A stretch of 64,000 bases of DNA from Bacteroidota bacterium (GTDB taxonomy: Bacteria > Bacteroidota > Bacteroidia > Bacteroidales > Paludibacteraceae). This document shows positions 1 to 7,298 of the stretch, in pieces. Where the stretch lies: positions 144,371 to 208,370 of the forward strand of contig JAEWUM010000015.1 in NCBI GenBank assembly GCA_023459355.1, read 5' to 3'. Position 1 is the stretch's first letter; each line of letters opens with the position of its first letter. The notes below the pieces were generated by a model. That model worked only from the letters and a program-made list of their open reading frames with translations. It was not told where the DNA came from and searched no databases. A program made the position numbers and the translations under genes.

Positions 1-1
1 T

Positions 2-370
2 AAAACAATGTATGGTGCGTGGTTTTCTATCATCGGGGCAGTCATAACCATAGCCATCAATGTAATCTTTGTTCCGGTATTCAGTTATATGGCTTCTGCC
101 TGGGCGGCTTTTGCCTGTTATTTCGTGATGATGTTGCTCTCTTATTTTTATGGTCAGAAACACATGCCGATTAATTATCATCTGAAATCTATTGCAACTT
201 ATACAGCATTGGCGATTGGACTGTACATCATAAGTCTGTTTGTCAACACCCCATTCCCGGTTTTGAATTTCTCAATAAAGACGGTGCTGCTCGTGATTTT
301 TATGGTGTATCTTTTTAAACATGATTTACCATTAAGCAAAATTCCGTTCATCAAAAAGTTTATAAGATAA
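2..370 (+). CDS. Polysaccharide/LPS biosynthesis flippase, C-terminal end (partial)
   Basis: This is the last ~123 codons of a membrane protein; the reading frame is open to the left edge, so the true start lies outside the window and the internal Met at position 8 is not the start. The visible part has three to four hydrophobic helices separated by short basic loops, ending in a lysine-rich tail. The opening residues KTMYGAWFSIIGAVITI resemble the region of Bacteroidetes oligosaccharide flippases (MATE/MVF-like, Wzx type), which move lipid-linked sugars across the inner membrane. The family call rests on this recalled resemblance and on helix pattern only. It is followed by a short gap and then a convergent gene. 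Confidence 0.7.
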   Translation, partial: KTMYGAWFSIIGAVITIAINVIFVPVFSYMASAWAAFACYFVMMLLSYFYGQKHMPINYHLKSIATYTALAIGLYIISLFVNTPFPVLNFSIKTVLLVIFMVYLFKHDLPLSKIPFIKKFIR

Positions 371-421
371 ATAAATCGTTAACTAATTTCATACTAAGTT
401 AGCATATAACCACTTTAGTCT

Positions 422-1060
422 CTATTTCCTTCCGAAATCAGCCGGAATTTCTCCCCAGGCTTCGGTGTGCCATTTCAAGATTTCAGTTGAATAATCATTT
501 TCGGCCAGCCATTTTTCAGCACGTGCGATGAGTTCAAAAAGCATTTCATTCAGCGGAGTTCTATTTAATTCTGTTTTTGCTTTTTTCTTTTTTACCCATG
601 CCTGTGCCGTTTTACTATCAGTATATAGGGGCAATGATAGATTTTTTTGTTTTAAAAGTGCGAGACCATGCACAAGAGCCAGAAATTCTCCTACATTATT
701 TGTTCCGTCTTCGAACGGTCCTTGTTTAAAGATTACTTCACCGGTTTTGGTGTAAACTCCCTGATATTCCATCACGCCGGGGTTTCCGCTGCAGGCTGCA
801 TCTACCGATAAGCTATCCATTATCGGTATGCCATATTTCGCGATAAGTTGTTCGTCTGGCTTCTTTGTTTTGGCATTTTTACCAATATAATCCCAACAGG
901 GAGAGGCCATGGCTTCTTTCGCTTCGGCCTCGGTTTCAAAACCTTTATATTTTGCACCGGCATATCCGTGAATTTGTTGTTTGCATTCCTCCCACGACTT
1001 GTATATGCCGGGTTCTTTGCCATCCCACACCACGAAAAATTTATTTTTGGATTTTGCCAT
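422..1060 (-). CDS. rnhA: Ribonuclease HI with N-terminal viroplasmin-like hybrid-binding domain
   Basis: Cleaves the RNA strand of RNA-DNA hybrids in the cytoplasm (primer and R-loop removal). Residues ~5-50 (KFFVVWDGKEPGIYKSWEEC and a following GAKYKGFETEAEA stretch) form the small caulimovirus viroplasmin/RNase H1 hybrid-binding domain that is usual in eukaryotic-type RNase H1. The catalytic domain fills residues ~80-212, with the acidic set D87 (SVDAACSGNPG), E125 (NVGEFLAL), D148 (YTDSK) and D208 near the end (IPADFGRK). The length of 212 aa fits the two-domain form. The gene converges on the flippase remnant and its start lies just upstream of a tRNA gene on the other strand. Confidence 0.93.
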   Translation of the reverse strand: MAKSKNKFFVVWDGKEPGIYKSWEECKQQIHGYAGAKYKGFETEAEAKEAMASPCWDYIGKNAKTKKPDEQLIAKYGIPIMDSLSVDAACSGNPGVMEYQGVYTKTGEVIFKQGPFEDGTNNVGEFLALVHGLALLKQKNLSLPLYTDSKTAQAWVKKKKAKTELNRTPLNEMLFELIARAEKWLAENDYSTEILKWHTEAWGEIPADFGRK

Positions 1061-1068
1061 AATTATTG

Positions 1069-1076
1069 TACTTTTG
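1069..1076 (+). promoter_or_regulatory. Putative -7 box for tRNA-Arg
   Basis: TACTTTTG matches the Bacteroidetes TAnnTTTG -7 consensus and lies 18 bases before the tRNA gene. A TTTTTGG run at about 1045-1050 is a plausible -33 element. It sits immediately upstream of the divergent rnhA start. Confidence 0.5.
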
Positions 1077-1094
1077 TATCACTTTTTAAAAGTT

Positions 1095-1166
1095 GGCCCT
1101 GTAGTTCAATGGATAGAACGGAAGTTTCCTAAACTTTAGATTCGAGTTCGATTCTCGGCGGGGCTA
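1095..1166 (+). tRNA. tRNA-Arg (anticodon CCU)
   Basis: The sequence folds into a complete 72-nt cloverleaf. The acceptor arms are GGCCCTG and CGGGGCT, with G-U wobbles at the ends. The D arm is GTTC/GAAC, the anticodon stem GAAGT/ACTTT has loop TTCCTAA giving anticodon CCU, the variable loop is AGAT, and the T arm is TCGAG/CTCGG with loop TTCGATT. The discriminator base is A and no CCA is encoded. It reads the AGG arginine codon. The last three bases, CTA, are also the antisense of the TAG stop codon of the convergent lolD gene. Confidence 0.95.
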
Positions 1167-1814
1167 CAAAATCAAACCATCTTTCATTTCTATTACTCTG
1201 TCTGATAAGGCTGCCAGCTCTTTGTCATGTGTTACAATTACAATGGTCAGCCCGAATTTATCCCGCAAATCGAACAGTAGTTTATGTAATTCTTCCTTGT
1301 TTTTGGTATCTAAACTTCCGGATGGCTCATCTGCTAAAATGATTTTAGGATCATTAATCAGGGCGCGTGCAACCGCAACACGCTGCTTTTCTCCGCCCGA
1401 TAGTTCAGATGGTTTATGTTCAAGCCGGTCACTTAATTGCAGGTAATGTAGCAATTCTTCTGCTTTTTGTTTCGCTTTTTTGTTGTTCTGATTGGCAATC
1501 AGGGCAGGTATCATCACATTTTCAAGTGCTGTAAATTCGGGCAACAACTGATGAAACTGAAAGACAAACCCGATTTGCCGGTTTCTGAATACTGCCTGTT
1601 GTTGTTCATTCATTTTACCGATATCCTGTCCGTCAACCTTCACCATGCCCTGATTAGGCTTGTCAAGTGTTCCGAGTATTTGCAATAAAGTTGTTTTTCC
1701 GGCGCCACTGGGACCGACAATTGAAACAATTTCGCCAGCCTTTATGTTTAAATTGACGCCTTTCAGGACTTCAAGTTCATCGAAACTTTTGTGAATATTA
1801 GTTGCTTGTATCAT
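1164..1814 (-). CDS. lolD: LolD-like ABC transporter ATP-binding protein
   Basis: ATPase subunit of a MacB/LolCDE-type ABC system; in Bacteroidota this family is thought to power release of lipoproteins from the inner membrane. Walker A is GPSGAGKT at ~34-41, the signature LSGGEKQRV lies near 139, and Walker B with IILADEPSG is near 160; an FQFHQLLPEFTALENV Q-loop region is typical of LolD. The start is placed at the Met of MIQATN. The upstream Met at 1847 would fall inside or upstream of a good -7 box (1835-1842), while the chosen start gives a short leader. The membrane partner is not in the window. The stop codon overlaps the tRNA-Arg gene by three bases. Confidence 0.9.
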   Translation of the reverse strand: MIQATNIHKSFDELEVLKGVNLNIKAGEIVSIVGPSGAGKTTLLQILGTLDKPNQGMVKVDGQDIGKMNEQQQAVFRNRQIGFVFQFHQLLPEFTALENVMIPALIANQNNKKAKQKAEELLHYLQLSDRLEHKPSELSGGEKQRVAVARALINDPKIILADEPSGSLDTKNKEELHKLLFDLRDKFGLTIVIVTHDKELAALSDRVIEMKDGLIL

Positions 1815-1834
1815 ATTAAATGAATTATTGGTTA

Positions 1835-1842
1835 CAAAGTTA
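1835..1842 (-). promoter_or_regulatory. Putative -7 box for lolD
   Basis: On the minus strand this reads TAACTTTG, a perfect TAnnTTTG match. The predicted transcription start near 1829 leaves a leader of about 15 nt before the start at 1814, and it rules out the longer reading frame beginning at 1847. No good -33 match was seen. Confidence 0.55.
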
Positions 1843-1875
1843 ACCATAAATGCAGAATTTATATCTATAAAAAGT

Positions 1876-1883
1876 TATTTTTG
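1876..1883 (+). promoter_or_regulatory. Putative -7 box for the YgjP-like gene
   Basis: TATTTTTG lies 23 bases before the ATG at 1907. Together with the box at 1835-1842 it makes a compact divergent promoter region for lolD and this gene. Confidence 0.5.
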
Positions 1884-1906
1884 CATCTTAAATCAGTTGA
1901 ATCTTC

Positions 1907-2605
1907 ATGCGCGAACTGAATGTTTTTGGGAAAGTAGAGTTTGTTAGAAGCAACCGTGCCCATCGCATCACGGTCAAAATCTTGTCTGATGGCTTGAGGG
2001 TTAGCCTGCCTTACCGTAGCAGCGAAATAGAAGCAACGCGTTTTATCCTGAAGAATCAACAGACGATTTTATCGAAACAGGCGCGCATCCGGGCAAAGCG
2101 TGTCAACACCCTTGTCACAACCGAAAAGGAAATAAACACACGTACATTTACAATCAAAGCAAAATACACCAATCGCTCAGATGTATTCTTTAGTCTGAAA
2201 GACGGTTTTCTATGGATAGAAATCCCCGAAGAAGCAGACATAAGCACTCCGCAGGTTCAGGAAATTTGCTGGAATGGCATCAATTATTTTCTGAAAAAGG
2301 AAGCAAAAAGAATACTTTCCGATCAGGTGAAGGTGCTTGCTGATCAGTACGGGTTTAAATACTCAAGCGTTAAAATACAATCCAGTAAAACCCGCTGGGG
2401 TAGTTGCTCCAAAACGCGAAATATCAATTTGTCGTTTTACCTGATGTTATTGCCCTCACATTTAGCTGACTATGTAATCCTTCACGAACTTTGTCACACC
2501 GTGGAAATGAATCATGGCGAACGTTTCTGGAAACTGATGGATGACGTTACAGGCGGAAAAACAAAAAAATTACGGGCAGAAATGAAAAGGTTTGCGATAC
2601 CTTAA
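1907..2605 (+). CDS. YgjP-like (DUF45/M48-type) zinc metallopeptidase
   Basis: The protein has 232 aa with no signal peptide, so it is probably cytoplasmic. The C-terminal part carries VILHELCH, an HExxH zinc motif, followed about 12 residues later by MNHGERFWKLM, which supplies the third ligand. A KTRWGSCS motif precedes it, which is the hallmark of the YgjP/DUF45 family (SprT-like minigluzincins). The N-terminal half is a poorly conserved beta-rich region. Substrates of this family are largely unknown; in some bacteria the gene neighbours restriction systems, but not here. It is divergent from lolD. Confidence 0.88.
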   Translation: MRELNVFGKVEFVRSNRAHRITVKILSDGLRVSLPYRSSEIEATRFILKNQQTILSKQARIRAKRVNTLVTTEKEINTRTFTIKAKYTNRSDVFFSLKDGFLWIEIPEEADISTPQVQEICWNGINYFLKKEAKRILSDQVKVLADQYGFKYSSVKIQSSKTRWGSCSKTRNINLSFYLMLLPSHLADYVILHELCHTVEMNHGERFWKLMDDVTGGKTKKLRAEMKRFAIP

Positions 2606-2689
2606 TCAGGCGAAAAACTGAAAACGGAGAGCGGAGAACAAGTTAGTAATAACGAGTGTAAAACTTATTTGAATTACTTAGCAAGGGTA

Positions 2690-2768
2690 TAAAAAGCAAG
2701 AAGGGCTGTCATCACGACAACCCAATCTTTTTTTGTTAACCTTAAATCTAATACTATGAAAAAATCAC
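2690..2768 (-). ncRNA. Candidate small RNA, about 75-80 nt
   Basis: In the 457-base space between the YgjP-like gene and metG, the minus strand has a strong promoter (2773-2804). About 30 nt downstream begins an A-rich stretch, then a hairpin with arms GGGTTGTC and GACAGCCC (one A-C mismatch, loop GTGAT), then TTCTTGCTTTTT, which looks like a rho-independent terminator. No convincing ORF lies between promoter and terminator. The A tract before the hairpin makes the terminator potentially bidirectional. The call is inferred from promoter plus terminator spacing alone; the family was not identified. Confidence 0.45.
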
Positions 2769-2772
2769 GATG

Positions 2773-2804
2773 CAAAGATAAGGCGTTTGAACCAATCTTG
2801 CAAA
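2773..2804 (-). promoter_or_regulatory. Strong promoter (-33 TTTG, -7 TATCTTTG) for the small RNA
   Basis: On the minus strand, TTTG (2804-2801) is followed after 20 bases by TATCTTTG (2780-2773), a full match to the Bacteroidetes housekeeping promoter. It points into an intergenic region with no gene in that direction before the end of the YgjP-like gene. Confidence 0.6.
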
Positions 2805-3033
2805 TAATATTCTCAAAAAAGGTGTTTTATAACATAATTTTAACACTTCTCAGGGATTGTTTTCAATTCAGGGCTCTTTAGTACGTGTTTTTTAGGTTTG
2901 TTTGCGAAAAAAATCTGTTTAGTTTTTAGGTTCAACATTAAAAATTATTATTACATTTCATTTGCTCTTGTGCGGCGTGTTATCTGTGTGTAAATAATGC
3001 CTTAGAATCATCTGCTTTCTCCCGATTTTTTTG

Positions 3034-3041
3034 TATTTTTG
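3034..3041 (+). promoter_or_regulatory. Putative -7 box for metG
   Basis: TATTTTTG lies 21 bases before the ATG at 3063. It overlaps the alternative TTG start at 3039, which argues against that longer start. No clear -33 box was seen. Confidence 0.5.
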
Positions 3042-3062
3042 CCGCCTGTTAAAATAATTAAT

Positions 3063-5102
3063 ATGAAAGAGTTTAAGCGCACTACGGTTACATCTGCCCT
3101 TCCTTATGCCAATGGCCCGGTACATATCGGTCACCTGGCAGGGGTTTATGTGCCTGCCGATATTTATGTTCGTTATCTTCGCCTGAAAGGAGAAGAGGTG
3201 TTGTTTATCGGAGGATCTGATGAACATGGCGTGCCCATCACCATCAAAGCAAAAAAAGAAGGCGTAACACCACAAGACATTGTTGACCGCTATCATACCA
3301 TCATCAAAAAATCTTTTGAAGATTTCGGAATTTCTTTTGATGTGTATTCCCGTACGACTTCAACTACGCATAAAGAACTTGCTTCTGATATTTTCAAAAC
3401 AATCTATGAAAAAGGCGGGTTTATCGAGCAAAGTTCGGAACAGTATTACGATGAAAAAGCGCAACAGTTTTTGGCCGACCGCTACATTACGGGTAAATGT
3501 CCGCATTGTGGCAACGAAAATGCCTATGGAGATCAGTGCGAATCCTGCGGGACTTCATTAAACCCAACCGACCTCATCAATCCCAAATCAGCCATTAGCG
3601 GAAGTACGCCGATAATGAAAGAGACGAAGCATTGGTACTTGCCGCTCGATCAGCATGAAACCTGGTTACGTAAATGGATTCTGGAAGATCACAAAGAGTG
3701 GAAACCGAACGTGTATGGTCAGTGCAAAAGCTGGTTGGATATGGGTTTGCAACCTCGTGCGGTAAGCCGTGACCTTGACTGGGGTATTCCGGTGCCGGTG
3801 GAAGGTGCGGAAGGAAAAGTGCTTTATGTTTGGTTTGATGCTCCTATCGGTTATATTTCGAATACGAAAGAATTATTGCCGGATAGTTGGGAGAAATGGT
3901 GGAAAGAGGAAGATACCCGTTTACTACATTTCATCGGAAAAGATAATATCGTTTTTCATTGTATCGTATTTCCAGCCATGCTGAAAGCAGAAGGTAGCTA
4001 CATCCTGCCGGAGAATGTACCGGCAAATGAGTTTCTCAATCTGGAAGGAGATAAAATTTCGACCTCCCGCAACTGGGCGGTTTGGTTGCATGAATATCTC
4101 GAAGAATTTCCCGGCAAACAGGATGTGTTGCGTTATGTGCTGACAGCCAATGCGCCCGAAACCAAAGACAATGACTTTACCTGGAAAGATTTTCAGGCAA
4201 GAAATAACAGTGAGTTGGTTGCTATTTACGGTAACTTCATCAACAGGGCATTGGTACTTACACATAAATATTTTGAAGGAAAAGTGCCGGCATTAGGTGA
4301 ACTTACTGATTACGATAAGCAAACACTGGATGAATTCGTGCATGTGAAAGCCGATGTGGAAAAATTGTTAGACAACTTCCGTTTCCGTGATGCTCAAAAA
4401 GAAGCGATGAATCTGGCCCGTATAGGGAATAAGTATTTAGCTGATACAGAGCCCTGGAAAGTTGCCAAAACGGATATGGATCGCGTGGCGACTATCATGC
4501 ATTTGAGTTTGCAGATTGCAGCCAATTTGGCCATTGCTTTTGAGCCATTTTTACCATTTTCGTCAGCAAAACTGCGTTGTATGCTGAATCTGAATGCATT
4601 CGACTGGAAAGAATTGGGTCGTACCGATTTGTTGAAAGCCGGAGATCAATTGGGTACACCTGAACTGCTATTCGAAAAGATTGAAGACACCACCATCGAA
4701 GCACAAGTACAAAAACTGCTTGATACCAAAAAAGCCAACGAAACGGCTGCCTGGAAAGCAAATCCGGTCAAACCAAACGTGAATTTCGAAGATTTTCAGA
4801 AAATGGATATCCGGGTTGGAGCTGTGCTTGATTGTCAGAAAGTCCCCAAAGCGGACAAATTACTGCAATTCCGCATTGCTGATGGTCTCGAAGAACGTAC
4901 CATCCTGTCCGGTATCGCGGCTTACTACCCGAATCCCGAAGAACTGATTGGGACACAAGTGTGTTTTATTGCCAATTTTGAACCACGAAAACTACGGGGG
5001 ATTTTCAGTGAAGGTATGATTCTTTCTGCTGAAGATGCTGATGGTAAATTGGTGCTGATTCAGCCAAAGATAAATGTTACAAATGGTGTAGAGGTGAAAT
5101 AA
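3063..5102 (+). CDS. metG: Methionyl-tRNA synthetase
   Basis: Charges tRNA-Met with methionine in the cytoplasm. The 679-residue protein has the class I HIGH signature as PVHIGH (residues 19-24), a zinc-binding knuckle with two CxxC pairs (CPHCG ... CESCG, about residues 140-165), and a KMSKS-like KISTS in the catalytic core. An anticodon-binding helical domain follows. The C-terminal ~110 residues (from MDIRVGAVLDCQKVPKADKL) form an EMAP II/Trbp-type tRNA-binding domain that also mediates dimerisation. The ATG at 3063 is preferred over an in-frame TTG at 3039 because the -7 box overlaps the latter. It is a single gene with its own promoter. Confidence 0.97.
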   Translation: MKEFKRTTVTSALPYANGPVHIGHLAGVYVPADIYVRYLRLKGEEVLFIGGSDEHGVPITIKAKKEGVTPQDIVDRYHTIIKKSFEDFGISFDVYSRTTSTTHKELASDIFKTIYEKGGFIEQSSEQYYDEKAQQFLADRYITGKCPHCGNENAYGDQCESCGTSLNPTDLINPKSAISGSTPIMKETKHWYLPLDQHETWLRKWILEDHKEWKPNVYGQCKSWLDMGLQPRAVSRDLDWGIPVPVEGAEGKVLYVWFDAPIGYISNTKELLPDSWEKWWKEEDTRLLHFIGKDNIVFHCIVFPAMLKAEGSYILPENVPANEFLNLEGDKISTSRNWAVWLHEYLEEFPGKQDVLRYVLTANAPETKDNDFTWKDFQARNNSELVAIYGNFINRALVLTHKYFEGKVPALGELTDYDKQTLDEFVHVKADVEKLLDNFRFRDAQKEAMNLARIGNKYLADTEPWKVAKTDMDRVATIMHLSLQIAANLAIAFEPFLPFSSAKLRCMLNLNAFDWKELGRTDLLKAGDQLGTPELLFEKIEDTTIEAQVQKLLDTKKANETAAWKANPVKPNVNFEDFQKMDIRVGAVLDCQKVPKADKLLQFRIADGLEERTILSGIAAYYPNPEELIGTQVCFIANFEPRKLRGIFSEGMILSAEDADGKLVLIQPKINVTNGVEVK

Positions 5103-5148
5103 GTAAACAAGCCTTTTTCACTGAACAAAACCACCCTGAATTCGGTTT

Positions 5149-5182
5149 ATAATGTTAGTATTAATCTTAAAACTAACATTAT
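5149..5182 (+). promoter_or_regulatory. Leader hairpin sequestering the transaldolase start codon
   Basis: ATAATGTTAGT (5149-5159) is the exact reverse complement of ACTAACATTAT (5172-5182), with a 12-base A/T-rich loop between. The right arm includes the first two bases of the transaldolase ATG at 5181. In mRNA this 11-bp stem would bury the ribosome-binding region and start codon. It could alternatively be a DNA operator. Confidence 0.5.
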
Positions 5183-6137
5183 GAACCTGCTTGAACAACT
5201 GAAATCCTACACGAAAGTTGTAGCTGACACCGGCGATTTCGAATCAATGATCGCTTTCCAACCAGTAGATGCTACTACAAATCCTTCCCTTATTTATGCT
5301 GCCTCTCAAGACCCAAAGTACCAATCACTGACTGATGACGCTATTCGGTATGCAAAAGGTTCCTCCGGAGATAAGAAGGTGCAGCTGGTCAAGGCGCTTG
5401 ATAAACTTGCTGTGAATTTCGGATTGAAAATCCTGGAGATTGTCCCGGGCAGGGTGTCTACCGAAGTTGATGCCCGTTTATCATTTGACAAAGAAGCAAC
5501 CATAACCAAAGCCCGTGAATTAATATCATTGTATGAAAGCACCGGAATTTCTCGTGAACGGATCCTGATTAAGATTGCCTCCACCTGGGATGGCATTCAG
5601 GCCGCTGAAATCCTTGAAAAAGAAGGTATTCATTGTAATCTGACACTTTTGTTTTCTATGGCGCAGGCTGTTCAGTGTGCTTTATCCAACGTTACACTCA
5701 TTTCTCCTTTTGTTGGTAGAATCCTCGACTGGCATAAAAAAGAACGTGGCGTAAGCGATATTCCCGCCACAGAAGATCCCGGGGTCTTATCAGTTACCGA
5801 CATTTATAATTACTACAAAAAATTCGGATATAAAACCATTGTCATGGGAGCCAGCTTCCGCAACACAGGTGAAATTATTGAACTGGCAGGCTGCGATGCA
5901 CTCACCATTTCACCCAACTTGCTTAAATCATTAGAAAACACGGACGGAATTTTAATTAAAAAACTCGATCCGCAAAAAGCACAGCAAATGAATATTATAC
6001 CTATTCACATGGATGAAAAAACTTTTCGCTGGATGCTGAATGAAGATGCTATGGCAACAGATAAACTGGCTGAAGGAATTCGAAAGTTCACCGAAGATCT
6101 CATAAAACTGGAAAAACATATTTCATTGTTGCTGTAG
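5181..6137 (+). CDS. tal: Transaldolase
   Basis: Transfers a dihydroxyacetone unit between sugar phosphates in the non-oxidative pentose phosphate pathway. The 318 aa match the classical TalB-type enzyme length. VDATTNPSL (residues 29-37) is the conserved N-terminal signature, and the Schiff-base lysine is K131 in LIKIASTWDG. A later segment with VMGASFRNTGEI is also typical of the subfamily. It stands alone after metG, with its start codon inside a perfect inverted repeat, so translation or transcription may be controlled there. Confidence 0.97.
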   Translation: MNLLEQLKSYTKVVADTGDFESMIAFQPVDATTNPSLIYAASQDPKYQSLTDDAIRYAKGSSGDKKVQLVKALDKLAVNFGLKILEIVPGRVSTEVDARLSFDKEATITKARELISLYESTGISRERILIKIASTWDGIQAAEILEKEGIHCNLTLLFSMAQAVQCALSNVTLISPFVGRILDWHKKERGVSDIPATEDPGVLSVTDIYNYYKKFGYKTIVMGASFRNTGEIIELAGCDALTISPNLLKSLENTDGILIKKLDPQKAQQMNIIPIHMDEKTFRWMLNEDAMATDKLAEGIRKFTEDLIKLEKHISLLL

Positions 6138-6206
6138 CAAAAATTTATTGCCATATCACCACCGCATCACCATTATCCTAATGTTTGTTAAATCTTGTTC
6201 TTTATT

Positions 6207-6224
6207 TATATCGCATGCGATATA
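6207..6224. promoter_or_regulatory. 18-bp perfect palindrome, probable MarR operator
   Basis: The sequence TATATCGCATGCGATATA is a perfect 18-bp palindrome placed just upstream of the -7 box of gpx, so a bound repressor would block polymerase. A MarR-family gene lies just downstream of gpx. Assignment to that regulator is inferred from position and symmetry. Confidence 0.55.
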
Positions 6225-6230
6225 TTTACA

Positions 6231-6238
6231 TATATTTG
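6231..6238 (+). promoter_or_regulatory. Putative -7 box for gpx
   Basis: TATATTTG matches TAnnTTTG and sits between the 18-bp palindrome and a second half-similar site. The predicted transcript starts near 6245, about 30 nt before the ATG at 6276, and excludes the longer frame starting at 6195. Confidence 0.55.
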
Positions 6239-6254
6239 TATCGCAAACGACATA
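6239..6254. promoter_or_regulatory. Second, degenerate copy of the gpx operator
   Basis: TATCGCAAACGACATA repeats the TATCGCA half-site of the 18-bp palindrome and has a weaker opposing half. It covers the predicted transcription start of gpx. Two sites 31-32 bp centre to centre, about three helical turns, would suit cooperative binding. Confidence 0.35.
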
Positions 6255-6275
6255 AATAAAAAAAGCGACTATATT

Positions 6276-6761
6276 ATGACACAAAATTTTTATGATTTCA
6301 AGGCGGTTTCCTTACAAGGTAAAGAAATAAGCATGGAGAGTTACAAAGGAAAAGTAATTCTGGTGGTGAACACAGCCAGTAAATGTGGTCTTACTCCTCA
6401 GTTTGAAGGACTGGAAAAGCTTTACAAGCAGTATAAGGACAAGGGACTTGTAATTTTGGGATTTCCCTGTAACCAGTTTGCCAATCAGGAGCCGGGCAGC
6501 GAAAAAGACATTGCAGAAGGATGTTTGATAAATTATGGCGTTACTTTCCCCATGTTCTCAAAAGTGGATGTAAATGGAAACAATGCGCACCCAATTTATA
6601 AGTACCTGAAGTCGCAACTAAAAGGCGGACTCTTGGGAAGTAATATCAAATGGAATTTCGCCAAGTTCCTGATTGACAAAAACGGCAAACCCTACAAACG
6701 TTATTCACCCACGACAGCACCGGAGAAGTTAAGCAATGACATCGAAAAACTACTGGCTTAA
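6276..6761 (+). CDS. Glutathione peroxidase family thiol peroxidase
   Basis: Reduces peroxides, in bacteria often using thioredoxin rather than glutathione. The protein has 161 aa and no signal peptide. The peroxidatic residue is C37 (NTASKCGLT) in place of selenocysteine. The conserved GFPCNQF loop has C65, a likely resolving cysteine. Q71 in ANQEPG and the Trp-Asn pair in KWNFAKF complete the catalytic set. The start is the MTQNFYDF Met because the promoter lies just upstream. Palindromic operators at its promoter and the downstream marR gene suggest peroxide- or electrophile-responsive control. Confidence 0.93.
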   Translation: MTQNFYDFKAVSLQGKEISMESYKGKVILVVNTASKCGLTPQFEGLEKLYKQYKDKGLVILGFPCNQFANQEPGSEKDIAEGCLINYGVTFPMFSKVDVNGNNAHPIYKYLKSQLKGGLLGSNIKWNFAKFLIDKNGKPYKRYSPTTAPEKLSNDIEKLLA

Positions 6762-6773
6762 AAAATCCTTAAT

Positions 6774-6810
6774 ATCGGGACTGAAATTCACTTTTTAGTC
6801 CCGATTTTGT
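6774..6810 (+). terminator. Rho-independent terminator after gpx
   Basis: Perfect 9-bp arms ATCGGGACT (6774-6782) and AGTCCCGAT (6797-6805) are followed by TTTTGTTATTTTT. The next promoter box (6811-6818) begins directly after it, so gpx and marR can be transcribed separately. Confidence 0.8.
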
Positions 6811-6818
6811 TATTTTTG
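6811..6818 (+). promoter_or_regulatory. Putative -7 box for marR-GH15
   Basis: TATTTTTG lies 15 bases before the marR ATG and immediately after the gpx terminator. The leader would be under 10 nt. Confidence 0.45.
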
Positions 6819-6832
6819 TAAAAATTCATGTT

Positions 6833-7285
6833 ATGGCATACGAACAACTAAAACTTGAAAATCAGCTTTGTTTCCCGTTTTATGCGGCTTCCCGGCTCAT
6901 CATACGAGCATACCAGGAGGATTTGGATGCGCTTGGCATTACTTATCCACAATATCTGGTAATGATGGTTTTATGGGAGGATCAGGAAATAACGGTAAAC
7001 CAAATAGCTGAAAAGCTGATTCTCAATACCAATACGATTACACCACTCCTGAAAAGGATGGAAACGATGGGATTAATTACCCGTACTCCTTCAAAAACAG
7101 ATCAACGCAAAGTAATGATTGGACTGACAGAAGAAGGGAAGAATATGAGAGAGAAAGCTGCAGAAATACCTTCCCGGTTGTTACAACGGTTAAAAATCGA
7201 CCCAACAGAAGAAAGTTTGCAGGATTTCCACAATATGAAGAATCAATTAAATGCTTTGATAAATCTATTGAAGCAGAATACCTGA
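6833..7285 (+). CDS. MarR family transcriptional regulator
   Basis: A 150-aa winged-helix repressor. The core LVMMVLWEDQEITVNQIAEKL, LNTNTITPLLKRMETMGLI and the wing TRTPSKTDQRKVMIGLTEEG give the standard MarR order of helix, recognition helix and beta-wing. Family members usually lose DNA binding on contact with phenolic or oxidising ligands. A cysteine near the N-terminus (ENQLCFPFYAASRLI) resembles the OhrR-type redox-sensing cysteine, so oxidation sensing is plausible but not proven. The palindromes at the upstream gpx promoter are the likely targets. It is 13 bases from the GH15 gene and probably cotranscribed with it. Confidence 0.9.
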   Translation: MAYEQLKLENQLCFPFYAASRLIIRAYQEDLDALGITYPQYLVMMVLWEDQEITVNQIAEKLILNTNTITPLLKRMETMGLITRTPSKTDQRKVMIGLTEEGKNMREKAAEIPSRLLQRLKIDPTEESLQDFHNMKNQLNALINLLKQNT

Positions 7286-7298
7286 AAAAAGTTAGTTT

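Noticed and set aside
2756..2881. A 41-codon plus-strand ORF beginning MKKSRCKDK
   Set aside because: It overlaps the minus-strand promoter and small RNA candidate, has no protein-like features, and its ATG is preceded only by a T-rich terminator region. It could still be real, but nothing supports it beyond an open frame.
3039..3062. TTG start for metG eight codons upstream
   Set aside because: The TTG overlaps the -7 box TATTTTTG, so it would lie upstream of the transcription start.
6195..6275. N-terminal extension of the glutathione peroxidase
   Set aside because: The extension is translated from the operator and promoter region; the Met at 6276 gives the normal 161-aa length.
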